A DNA stretch of 64,000 bases from an uncultured Bacteroidales bacterium (GTDB taxonomy: Bacteria > Bacteroidota > Bacteroidia > Bacteroidales > Paludibacteraceae), in NCBI GenBank assembly GCA_902780495.1, contig CACZFM010000009.1:1-64000 (forward strand), given 5' to 3'. A program made the translations under genes and the position numbers. Below, piece by piece: positions 52,454 to 60,292 of this stretch. Every line of letters begins with the position of its first letter. The first letter of the stretch is position 1. The notes beneath the pieces are model-generated. The model did not search any database. It was not told the origin of the DNA and saw only the letters and a program-made list of their open reading frames with translations.

Positions 52454-53056
52454 TTATTCCTCAATTTTCAGAAGGTTGTACAGATAGTTGTATTGCTGCG
52501 GAAAGGCACTAAAGTCCATTGTTACACCGGCTTTGGCGGTATCAAATCCGTCCTTGAGGTGTGTAAACATCATTGCAACGGTGTCCACCGGTATATCCCT
52601 CCGAATGATGCCTTTTTGCATCTCATGTTGCAAGGCCCGTTTCCACAAGAAGAGTTCTTTCTCGTAAATACGCTGGGCTTTGCGGTAGAGTTCGGGATAA
52701 CGGTGATACGCCGTGTTCATCAGCGTCACCACGTTGGAGGTATTGACATGTTTGTTCTCAAACTGCGTCAACAAATCCTGCAACGAGTAGAGATATGACA
52801 AGAGCGCCTGAATCATTTCCGGAATGGTTACCGTCTGTTCAAGCAGCGAATTCAGGCGCTGCTGTTTGGGTGTCAGGAAAAAGCGGTTCATCACTTCGGT
52901 GAACAGTTCGTCTTTGTCACGGAAGTAGTAATAAAGTGTACCACGCCCCATATCGAGTGCATACTGCAAATCGGATATCGATGTACTGTCGTAACCATTC
53001 AGTGCGAACAGTTCCAAAGCTTTGATAGCTATTTCCTCTTTACGGTCCGGTTTCAC
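52454..53056 (-). CDS. TetR-family transcriptional regulator
   Basis: 200 aa with a GTG start at 53056, 3 bp after the thrS stop; no ATG lies before the DNA-binding domain. The N-terminal helix-turn-helix matches the family: IAIKALELFALNGYDSTSIS, then LDMGRGTLYYYFRDKDELF. The C-terminal helical domain would bind a ligand. It lies directly upstream of the tandem acyl-activating enzyme genes and likely controls them, perhaps in response to acyl-CoA or a fatty acid. It is expected to be co-transcribed with thrS. Confidence 0.93.
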   Translation of the reverse strand: MKPDRKEEIAIKALELFALNGYDSTSISDLQYALDMGRGTLYYYFRDKDELFTEVMNRFFLTPKQQRLNSLLEQTVTIPEMIQALLSYLYSLQDLLTQFENKHVNTSNVVTLMNTAYHRYPELYRKAQRIYEKELFLWKRALQHEMQKGIIRRDIPVDTVAMMFTHLKDGFDTAKAGVTMDFSAFPQQYNYLYNLLKIEE

Positions 53057-53059
53057 GAC

Positions 53060-55015
53060 TTAATAGGCATTCATCTGTTTATCCACTGTTTCATTAACAA
53101 AGTCTGCAAACGCCTGCACAGTCATTTGTCCTTTGTCTTCTGCGCCCTGCTGGCGAACGGATACAAGTCCCTGTTCCGCTTCTTTCTCACCTACGATGAG
53201 CATGAACGGAATACGCTTGAGTTCGTTGTCACGAATCTTGCGGCCGAGTTTCTCATTGCGGTCATCCACAATGGCGCGTACATTCTGCTGCTCCAGCATT
53301 TTCTGTACCTGCCATGCATATTCGTTCGACTTCTCGGAGATAGGCAATACGACAGCCTGATCGGGAGTGAGCCACAAGGGGAACTTACCTGCGGTGTGCT
53401 CGATAAGCACAGCCACAAAGCGTTCCATCGAACCGAACGGTGCGCGGTGAATCATCACGGGACGATGCTTTTGGTTGTCTTCGCCCACATATTCCAGGTC
53501 GAAACGTTCGGGCAGGTTGTAATCCACCTGAATAGTACCTAACTGCCAACGGCGTCCCAGTGCATCTTTGACCATAAAGTCGAGTTTGGGACCATAGAAA
53601 GCGGCTTCGCCGTATTCCACTTTGGCGGGCAGGTTTTTCTCCTTGCAGGCTTCGATGATAGCATTTTCCGCTTTTTCCCAGACCTCATCCGAACCGACAT
53701 ACTTAGTATGATTGTTCGGGTCACGGAGCGAAATCTGCGCCTCGAAGTTCTTGAAGTCAAGCGATTTGAAGATGATTTCTATAATCTCCATCACGCGGAT
53801 AAACTCCTGCTTTACCTGGTCGGGACGGCAGAAGATATGGGCATCATCCTGCGTGAAACTGCGTACGCGAGTCAGACCGTGCAATTCGCCCGACTGCTCG
53901 TAACGATAAACAGTGCCAAACTCTGCGCAGCGGAAAGGCAGGTCTTTGTAACTGCGAGGAGAGTTCTTAAAGATAGCACAATGGTGCGGGCAGTTCATCG
54001 GCTTGAGCAGATACACTTCACCTTCTTCAGGCGTGGTAATGGGCTGGAACGAGTCTTTACCGTAGTGATCCCAGTGGCCGGAAGTGATATAGAGCTGCTT
54101 GGAGCCAATATGCGGCGTAATAACCTGCTGGTAACCATAACGGCGTTGGATTTTCTTCAGGAAATCCTCCAAACGCAAGCGCAATGCCGTTCCTTTGGGC
54201 AGCCAGATAGGCAGTCCCTTTCCTACCATTTCGCTGAACATAAAGAGGTCAAGTTCCTTACCGATCTTTCTATGGTCGCGTTTCTTGGCTTCCTCCAACA
54301 ATGCCAGATGTTCGTCCAACATAGCTTTCTTGGGGAAAGAGACGGCATAGATACGCGTCATCATGGGACGTGTCTCGTCACCGCGCCAGTATGCGGCAGC
54401 GCAAGAAAGCACTTTCACTGCTTTGATAGGTTCAGTGCTCAGGAGGTGCGGTCCGCGGCAGAGGTCGGTGAAAGCCCCCTGTGTATAGGTGGTGATGGTT
54501 CCATCCGCCAAATCGTTAATCAGTTCGCACTTGTAGTGCTGTCCACGTGCCGTGAAATCGTGCAGCGCATCCGCCTTGGCGATAGAACGTTTCTGCAGCA
54601 CTTCTTTTTTGGCACGCAGTTCCATCATCTTCTGCTCAATAGCAGGAAAATCCTTCTCGCTGATGGTTTGTCCTTCTGCGGGATAAACATCGTAATAGAA
54701 GCCGTTTTCAATAGCAGGACCTATACCGAACTGGATGCCCGGATACAATTCCTGCAGGGCTTCTGCCATCAGGTGTGACGAGGTGTGCCAAAAAGCGTGC
54801 TTGGCTTCTTCGTCTTCCCACTTGTGCAAACGGATGGCACAATCGGCAGTGAGAGGAGTATTAAGTTCAGTGATAACAAAGTCGTTATCGGTTTTCACAG
54901 AGGCAACCAGGATTTCCTGTGCCAGACGGCTGCTGATGGACTCAGCCACTTGCAAGGGCGTAACGCCGCTTTCATACTCACGGACGCTTTGGTCCGGAAA
55001 GGTAATCTTAATCAT
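53060..55015 (-). CDS. thrS: Threonyl-tRNA synthetase
   Basis: 651 aa. It has an N-terminal TGS domain (about 1-60), the SAD editing domain ([21 protein letters not shown] with HxxxH), a class II catalytic core (motif 2 with [25 protein letters not shown], motif 3 with [18 protein letters not shown]) and an anticodon-binding domain. The start ATG is at 55015. The promoter lies at 55078-55109, and the tetR gene follows 3 bp downstream. Confidence 0.97.
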   Translation of the reverse strand: MIKITFPDQSVREYESGVTPLQVAESISSRLAQEILVASVKTDNDFVITELNTPLTADCAIRLHKWEDEEAKHAFWHTSSHLMAEALQELYPGIQFGIGPAIENGFYYDVYPAEGQTISEKDFPAIEQKMMELRAKKEVLQKRSIAKADALHDFTARGQHYKCELINDLADGTITTYTQGAFTDLCRGPHLLSTEPIKAVKVLSCAAAYWRGDETRPMMTRIYAVSFPKKAMLDEHLALLEEAKKRDHRKIGKELDLFMFSEMVGKGLPIWLPKGTALRLRLEDFLKKIQRRYGYQQVITPHIGSKQLYITSGHWDHYGKDSFQPITTPEEGEVYLLKPMNCPHHCAIFKNSPRSYKDLPFRCAEFGTVYRYEQSGELHGLTRVRSFTQDDAHIFCRPDQVKQEFIRVMEIIEIIFKSLDFKNFEAQISLRDPNNHTKYVGSDEVWEKAENAIIEACKEKNLPAKVEYGEAAFYGPKLDFMVKDALGRRWQLGTIQVDYNLPERFDLEYVGEDNQKHRPVMIHRAPFGSMERFVAVLIEHTAGKFPLWLTPDQAVVLPISEKSNEYAWQVQKMLEQQNVRAIVDDRNEKLGRKIRDNELKRIPFMLIVGEKEAEQGLVSVRQQGAEDKGQMTVQAFADFVNETVDKQMNAY

Positions 55016-55077
55016 ATATAAACGTACAAATGTTTACGGATGCAGGGCTGACAAGTGCCCATTATCCAAATTCGCTG

Positions 55078-55109
55078 CAAAGGTACTGCTTTTTTTTGAA
55101 CTATGCAAG
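55078..55109 (-). promoter_or_regulatory. Promoter of thrS-tetR
   Basis: Minus strand TACCTTTG (complement of 55078-55085), 20-bp spacer, CTTG (complement of 55106-55109). The leader is about 55 nt. Confidence 0.8.
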
Positions 55110-55131
55110 AAAAATCAGATATTTTTGGTTT

Positions 55132-55180
55132 AAAGTTGAAAGTTTAAGGGTTAACGTTTAACGTTTAGGGGTTAAGGTTT
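55132..55180. repeat. Seven 7-bp degenerate tandem repeats
   Basis: Units AAAGTTG, AAAGTTT, AAGGGTT, AACGTTT, AACGTTT, AGGGGTT and AAGGTTT run without gaps. They resemble the AAGAGTT-type units at 2414-2448 in period and base pattern. Confidence 0.75.
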
Positions 55181-55189
55181 AAGGAATTT

Positions 55190-55233
55190 TCGGTCCATTA
55201 TCGGGTCAATCTCGGTCCATCTTCGGTCCATTT
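55190..55233. repeat. Four 11-bp tandem repeats
   Basis: Units TCGGTCCATTA, TCGGGTCAATC, TCGGTCCATCT and TCGGTCCATTT, followed by a partial TCGGTA. Confidence 0.85.
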
Positions 55234-55503
55234 TCGGTATCATATTTTTTTAATTAGTGCGTGTTTTACATATACCCCTCCATATATAATGTAAAAAAGA
55301 GGCAAAATCTATCACCTGAAATGCAACTTTTTTGCATTTTTATTGCATTTTCTTTATAATGCAATGATTATCAAACGCCAATACCCCACAAATACATCTG
55401 TGACAGTAAAGAGTGCTAACGGAGTGGTAAGGTAGGCTGCCTCAAAATACAAGGTAAGAAAGAAGGAGAGATTATCAAGACAGGGAGGAACGGAACGACG
55501 GAT

Positions 55504-55893
55504 TTAAACCTGAATGAGATTCGGGTCAATTGACAAAACATACTCTCTCCCGCATTTCTTCACACCTTGCCAAAAACCACGTATAACCTTTCTAATGCTG
55601 GTCTCCATAGGGCAAGTAACATGCAAAATAGCATGCACATGATCAGGCATAAGATAATATTGCAACAGACGGATTTGAGGATGCAAGATGGATATCTGGG
55701 CAAGAGTGTGGATAACGTTTTTGCCGAGCACCGTGCGTGTTACAGATGCCCGTTTCGGATCATTCTCCGGAATGACGAGTTTTCCCAACAACGGTTCACG
55801 ACTTGGCACGGTCAATGTCACATGGTAAATGCCCACACCTTTCCATGCCGTTCCGCGTTCCTGCCAATGCCAATGTTCGTAATTTTGGGTCAT
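55504..55893 (-). pseudogene. Truncated RAYT (REP-associated HUH transposase)
   Basis: 129 aa from ATG 55893. It has the N-terminal RAYT/Y1 motif (GVGIYHVTLTVPSREPLLG) and the HUH metal site (LMPDHVHAILHV, HVH at residues 85-87). It stops at ...LSIDPNLIQV, before the helix that in family members carries the catalytic tyrosine (usually within an RYxxxNPRR-like segment). No in-frame or frameshifted continuation was found downstream. RAYTs are domesticated single-copy relatives of IS200/IS605 transposases. This copy is probably inactive. A promoter at 55997-56028 and a 54-bp dispersed repeat lie upstream. Confidence 0.75.
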
Positions 55894-55996
55894 AGAAGAT
55901 TACAAATTCTCGTAGTATCCCTGTAACACAGCGTTGATGGCCTCCATACAACTGTTAGTAGAATAGCCATTTCGTTCAATGTACCCGAATCGGGTG

Positions 55997-56028
55997 CAAA
56001 GGTACAACTTTTTTGGGAGATAACCAAA
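55997..56028 (-). promoter_or_regulatory. Promoter upstream of the RAYT remnant
   Basis: Minus strand TACCTTTG (complement of 55997-56004), 20-bp spacer, TTTG (complement of 56025-56028). A small palindrome ACCCGAATCGGGT (55983-55995) lies just downstream of it. The leader to the RAYT ATG is about 95 nt. Confidence 0.7.
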
Positions 56029-56046
56029 TGTTTGGGCCAAAAATAT

Positions 56047-56100
56047 GCTTTCCTCTGCTTTTCGTTGGCTTAATAACCTACTAATAACCCAATAATCACC
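56047..56100 (-). repeat. Dispersed 54-bp repeat, copy 2
   Basis: Identical to 2357-2410. It lies between the stop codon of the glycosyltransferase at 56129 and the promoter at 55997-56028. Confidence 0.9.
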
Positions 56101-56125
56101 CAATAATAACCCAATAATAGCCTAA
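56071..56125. repeat. Five 11-bp tandem repeats next to a stop codon
   Basis: Units TAATAACCTAC, TAATAACCCAA, TAATCACCCAA, TAATAACCCAA and TAATAGCCTAA. The array ends 3 bp from the stop codon of the minus-strand glycosyltransferase gene (56129-56131). Its left part is shared with the 54-bp dispersed repeat. Confidence 0.9.
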
Positions 56126-56128
56126 TCG

Positions 56129-57082
56129 TTATTCGGAAATTGTCTGACTTCTGTAATAAGCAAGCAGATGCCAACAACGGAAATACACCAAAACACCCGT
56201 GAGAAAGAGTCCACAAGACAAGCCTTTTAAATCAGAAAGCTTACCCCTTCCGAACAAGTCTGCAAATGAACGGCAGACAACGCTCCTATGACAATAATGC
56301 ATCAATGCCACCTTATCTTGCATCTGTATCTTCCTGCACAAAGCGGCATATCTCTCCCACTCTCCCCACTCACGCAACAGGGTCTCCTGTCTATCCCAGA
56401 AAAGCATAAGGCAATGAAAATGGTATTCGTTCTTTTCCGCAGAAAGGGATTGCGAGGCACGATGGTAATGGTACGCCGTATCGGATACAGACGATATCTT
56501 TCCCGCAGCATGGCAAAGTTGAAGAATAGCCAAGCGGTCTTCCAAATAATCGAATCGTTCGGTCAAAGGTGCAACAGCAGAAAGGAAGAGTTGACGCCGG
56601 ATGAGTTTGCCCCACAAATGAGCGATATTATCCCTGAGAGCATCCTCCAGATAGGATTTTCCTGTTGCCGCGTATGCATTATGCCGGGTTTGCTGCAAGT
56701 CTGTTTCTTCCCAATAAGGCGCATCCACGATATCCGCATTCGTCTCCAACGCCTTATCCATCAATGCAGCGATATAGTTAGCATCCACATAATCATCCGC
56801 ATCCACAAATGCCAGATATTCTCCCTTTGCCAGTTCGGCACACCTGCGACGCGTATAATCGGGTCCGCAGTTCGCAGTATTGTTTTCCAGCACCACATTG
56901 ATAGCCGTTTCCGACTGCAAGAGCGTTTGAACAAGGGCTAAGGTATCATCCGTTGAACAATCGTTGACAATAATCAGTTCCAACGCCTCATAGTTCTGCC
57001 GCAAAAGACTCTCCAAGCACGCTTTTACACGAGCTACAGCATTATAGGCAGGAATACATACGGATACAAGCGGACGATTCAT
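56129..57082 (-). CDS. Family 2 glycosyltransferase
   Basis: 317 aa. It begins PLVSVCIPAYNAVARVKACLESLL, has LIIVNDCSTDDT and the DxD site YLAFVDADDYVD, all typical of GT-A family 2 enzymes. The C-terminal part is longer than a minimal GT2 and contains hydrophobic helices near the end (GLFLTGVLVYFRCWHLLAYY). It overlaps the flippase stop by 4 bp, the last gene of the glycan cluster. Confidence 0.88.
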   Translation of the reverse strand: MNRPLVSVCIPAYNAVARVKACLESLLRQNYEALELIIVNDCSTDDTLALVQTLLQSETAINVVLENNTANCGPDYTRRRCAELAKGEYLAFVDADDYVDANYIAALMDKALETNADIVDAPYWEETDLQQTRHNAYAATGKSYLEDALRDNIAHLWGKLIRRQLFLSAVAPLTERFDYLEDRLAILQLCHAAGKISSVSDTAYHYHRASQSLSAEKNEYHFHCLMLFWDRQETLLREWGEWERYAALCRKIQMQDKVALMHYCHRSVVCRSFADLFGRGKLSDLKGLSCGLFLTGVLVYFRCWHLLAYYRSQTISE

Positions 57083-58326
57083 AACAAGCGATGTTTTTTA
57101 ATCATTATCCGGCAGAAGAGCAATTCTGCAAAGCCGGAAACAACAAGTGCGGAGACAAAGATATATAGATTATGCCGCCATAACAAACCTGCCGCCATAA
57201 GCAAAAGACATGACAGACAAGCAATGACCTGATTGAGAGTTACCCAACTATAACGATTGTGCGGAATAAAGACGAATTGCAGATATGCGCCCACCTCCAA
57301 CCAAGTATAAATCGTTATACTCAACAACACGGCAATAGGATAAGCGGCAATCATCTGCCAACCTCCCAAGAAAAGAATGACAGGATAGCCGAACACAGCC
57401 ACTGCCAACATCATGGCAAGCGCTATCATACGTTCGTAACGCACCACTTTCTGTATCCGCGCCGGCGAAGGATTGGTGACCATTTCCGGGAAAAGTGCTT
57501 TGTTGACACTCTGCGTAAAGAGGCGTGGAATCTGCACGACTTTGGTAGCAAGGTCATAGATAGCCACTTCTTGCAAACCCAGGCAGACAGCAATAAGATT
57601 GGTTTGTACACGGTCTTTGACATTCGTTGCCAAATCGGTCAGGAAAAACGGCCAACCCGCCTTGATATAATCGCGTATGACATTGAGGGGAACACGGCAA
57701 AGATGCACACCTTCATGATAGATTTGCGCCATAGCGGCTACGCCCCCCATTACCATCGTGCCGGAAACGATGAGTGCATACACAAAGACATCTTGCTGCG
57801 TATGCACAAACAGCAACACAAGAGGTATTTGCAACAAGCGACATACAAAATTGATAACCACCGGCGTGCGCATAGCCTTCCGCCCTTGGAAATACCACTG
57901 GGGGAAAAGGATATTAACCGCATTCTGGGCAAATATCACCACAAACAAATAGGCATAGTCCCTCAACATCGGAATCGCCCAAACAACAACAGAAGCCACC
58001 ACCGCCATCATGACGAAAAGCAAAGACTTGAGGTAAAAGACCGCAGAAACGACTTCCGACAATATGCGTTTATCATCCGGATGGAGCGAAACCGTCTTCA
58101 GGGCAGGAAAATCAAAGCCAAATTCAATCACGACCTGAAAATAAAGCACCACAGAAAGAATGAACACATATAGTCCATACTGCTCCACCCCGATACGACG
58201 TATGACGATGGGATAGATAATAAAACCAATTAGGGCACTTGCAACCTGCAAAACCGTCATATAAGAGTAATTCTGCAGGACTTTCGTCTTGCAAAGAGAG
58301 TTCCATATTTCGTGCAGTTTGTCCAA
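57079..58326 (-). CDS. Wzx-type oligosaccharide flippase
   Basis: 415 aa with about 12 membrane helices of the MATE/polysaccharide-transporter fold. The N-terminus QNYSYMTVLQVASALIGFIIYPIVIRRIGVEQYG is family-typical. The best start is TTG at 58326, 19 bp after the preceding stop; an ATG at 58260 would remove the amphipathic N-terminal segment. It should move a lipid-linked oligosaccharide across the inner membrane. It lies between a glycosyltransferase-like gene and a GT2 gene. Confidence 0.87.
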   Translation of the reverse strand: MDKLHEIWNSLCKTKVLQNYSYMTVLQVASALIGFIIYPIVIRRIGVEQYGLYVFILSVVLYFQVVIEFGFDFPALKTVSLHPDDKRILSEVVSAVFYLKSLLFVMMAVVASVVVWAIPMLRDYAYLFVVIFAQNAVNILFPQWYFQGRKAMRTPVVINFVCRLLQIPLVLLFVHTQQDVFVYALIVSGTMVMGGVAAMAQIYHEGVHLCRVPLNVIRDYIKAGWPFFLTDLATNVKDRVQTNLIAVCLGLQEVAIYDLATKVVQIPRLFTQSVNKALFPEMVTNPSPARIQKVVRYERMIALAMMLAVAVFGYPVILFLGGWQMIAAYPIAVLLSITIYTWLEVGAYLQFVFIPHNRYSWVTLNQVIACLSCLLLMAAGLLWRHNLYIFVSALVVSGFAELLFCRIMIKKHRLL

Positions 58327-58345
58327 AGCCTGTGTGATATACCGT

Positions 58346-59317
58346 TCACTTATCTTCTTGTATCAATATCCGTTCAAAAGGCACTCCGCCCAGCAAGGCG
58401 GCATAACGGGGAAAGCCGGAACGATACATCTCTTTCGTACCGACAGCATATACTTTCTCCGCACCGGCTAACAGGTAAAAATCAACGACCGATTTCATAT
58501 ACTGTTCCAACGGCTGCCCTGCCAATGTATCCACATGCGCTGCCCGGCCTGTGTTCGTAAAGACAAAGTCCAGACAAGCAACTTCACGCGTGAGGCGTTC
58601 GCTGTCCGAAGTCACCAATATAGGAAGATTTGCCACATCATGCAGGCGAAGAAGCCAAGAGATAACCAGCTGCAGTAATTCGCGCTGCCGTTCCGGCGAA
58701 GCAGGTTGATAGGCATACTCAGGATAATCACCCAACAAATTCTGCATACGGAACGCTACTGCCACATAGGGTTGCGCAGTATGTGCGGCAAAAGCATCCA
58801 AACGCTGTTGCAACAATGCAGATGGGCGAAAGAGTTCCTTAAACAAACCACCCCACTCGTAAGCCGTTCCGTAAGCGGCATTGATGAGCGGCAACCAGTC
58901 ACGGTTGGCATAGGCATGTATCTGCCTATCCTGCGGCAGATGCTGCACACGGCGCAAGGTGGCATCACCCGTCAGGCGCAACATGCGGCAACAAAAGAAA
59001 TTGCGGCAGATATCGGATTCTGCAATTCTCCAGTCGTATCGGTTCGGTATCTGCAACTGCGAGAGGTCGAAAGGAAAGGTATAGTGAATACGAAAATCCC
59101 GTCCGACAGCCTTGCAGTAAGCATATAGGGAAACGATACCTTTCCATCGGTCGCACAACCCGCCGTGGAAAGTGGTTCCATCCACCATCGCTACGAGGCT
59201 GTTGCCACTGCCGCGCTGTCCCAATATATGATAACGGCGGAAGCGACCTAAGCAATCCTGCATTTCAACAGGCAGCCAACCTAATAGTCTTTTATGAACG
59301 GATTCGCGACTGCTCAT
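58346..59317 (-). CDS. Putative glycosyltransferase, fucosyltransferase-like fold
   Basis: 323 aa, no signal peptide. The C-terminal half has LPILVTSDSERLTREV and a pattern SVVDFYLLAGAEKVYAVGTKEMYRSGFPRYAALLG, which resembles the donor-binding part of NodZ/O-fucosyltransferase-like (GT-B) enzymes. The N-terminal half is not recognised (VAVAFRMQNLLGDYPE is present centrally). The assignment rests on this pattern and on its place between a GT4 gene (26-bp overlap) and the flippase. A different enzyme cannot be excluded. Confidence 0.45.
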   Translation of the reverse strand: MSSRESVHKRLLGWLPVEMQDCLGRFRRYHILGQRGSGNSLVAMVDGTTFHGGLCDRWKGIVSLYAYCKAVGRDFRIHYTFPFDLSQLQIPNRYDWRIAESDICRNFFCCRMLRLTGDATLRRVQHLPQDRQIHAYANRDWLPLINAAYGTAYEWGGLFKELFRPSALLQQRLDAFAAHTAQPYVAVAFRMQNLLGDYPEYAYQPASPERQRELLQLVISWLLRLHDVANLPILVTSDSERLTREVACLDFVFTNTGRAAHVDTLAGQPLEQYMKSVVDFYLLAGAEKVYAVGTKEMYRSGFPRYAALLGGVPFERILIQEDK

Positions 59318-60284
59318 ATATCTTCAACAATTGCTTGCCCACTTCCTGAGTGGTGAAACGCGTCCCATGCCGACGGATGGCAGAACGGTCATATTCTCTT
59401 GCATGGTCCAACATATAGCGAATGGCATCCGTCAGCGCTGCTTCATCGTCGGCAGGCACGGATAGACCCGTCTCTTTTATCAGCCGCAGACCCGTGGCAT
59501 CACTCTCCACAGAGGGAATACCCACAGCCATGGCTTCCGCCAATGGTATACCATAAGTTTCAAAACGGCTGACGAGTATATTGGCATCGCTTCGCTGCAT
59601 CTCCCGCGCTACTCCCTGCGGTGCAATCTCGCCCGTCCAACGAAGCATACCCTCCGGCAAGGAAAGCGAATCGGCATAGTCACGACAGGCCTGCCAGTCC
59701 GGTCCGTTCCCTACCAGCGTAAGCGTGAAATCCTGCCGTTCGCGACTAAGAGTCTTTACCGCGCGCAACAAGCCTTTGACATTCTTCGCCCGCTCAAGGA
59801 AACAACTGACATGCAACAAACGCTTCGTACCTTCCGATGGCGGCAGCGCAGGCAGACGGTAAAAACAATCGTCCACAATATTATCCACATGCCCCCAACG
59901 ACTGTTCTTGATGCCACAGTCCTTCATGGCTTTTTTCAATAGGGGCGACACGGTATAAATAGCCGAGGCTTCGGCTGCGATCTGCTCCAGCAAACGCCGT
60001 TTCCAACGCGGGAAACGGAGATACTGTCCATTTTCCGGCATAAAGCCAGTCCAATGCTCCACAAGGATATAGGGAATGCCAAAGACACGTTTCAGCACGT
60101 ACGCCACCAGCCCCATCTTGAGTGTCAAGACATTGAGTTGCACCAAGTCGGCATCCTGCCACCACGTATTCACCCGCACTTCCACCCCTTGCGAAGCAGC
60201 AGCCTGTGCATGGTTTTGGACAAAGAGCCCTGCCATTCTATCCCTCTCGGAGGGATACCAAACCGATAGATACAGGACTTTCAT
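59292..60284 (-). CDS. Glycosyltransferase, GT4 family
   Basis: 330 aa. It has a GT-B layout: KVLYLSVWYPSERDRMAGLFVQNHAQAA at the N-terminus, RLLHVSCFLERAKNVKGLL near residue 165, and the donor-binding FETYGIPLAEAMAVGIPSVESDATG near 245-270 with the EX7E pair (ETYGIPLAE). It starts 8 bp after the stop of the giant repeat protein, so they probably share a transcript. It should add a sugar to the glycan made by this small cluster. Confidence 0.88.
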   Translation of the reverse strand: MKVLYLSVWYPSERDRMAGLFVQNHAQAAASQGVEVRVNTWWQDADLVQLNVLTLKMGLVAYVLKRVFGIPYILVEHWTGFMPENGQYLRFPRWKRRLLEQIAAEASAIYTVSPLLKKAMKDCGIKNSRWGHVDNIVDDCFYRLPALPPSEGTKRLLHVSCFLERAKNVKGLLRAVKTLSRERQDFTLTLVGNGPDWQACRDYADSLSLPEGMLRWTGEIAPQGVAREMQRSDANILVSRFETYGIPLAEAMAVGIPSVESDATGLRLIKETGLSVPADDEAALTDAIRYMLDHAREYDRSAIRRHGTRFTTQEVGKQLLKIYEQSRIRS

Positions 60285-60292
60285 GGCACACG

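Larger units (their letters stand above)
55016..55503. other. Intergenic region with the thrS promoter and short tandem repeats
   Basis: 488 bp. It holds the thrS promoter, a 7-bp array (55132-55180), an 11-bp array (55190-55233), and an 8-bp inverted repeat AAATGCAA/TTGCATTT (55319-55326/55332-55339) with further ATGCAA copies beside it. No gene is credible. On the minus strand 55233-55132 lies downstream of the RAYT remnant and upstream of thrS. Confidence 0.7.

Noticed and set aside
55016..55077. T-box or attenuator in the thrS leader
   Set aside because: The leader is only about 55 nt, with no T-box sequence; T-boxes are not expected in Bacteroidetes.
55900..56103. 67-codon minus-strand frame upstream of the RAYT remnant
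   Set aside because: It is formed by the dispersed repeat and a promoter; its start lies upstream of the promoter -7 box, so it would not be transcribed from it.
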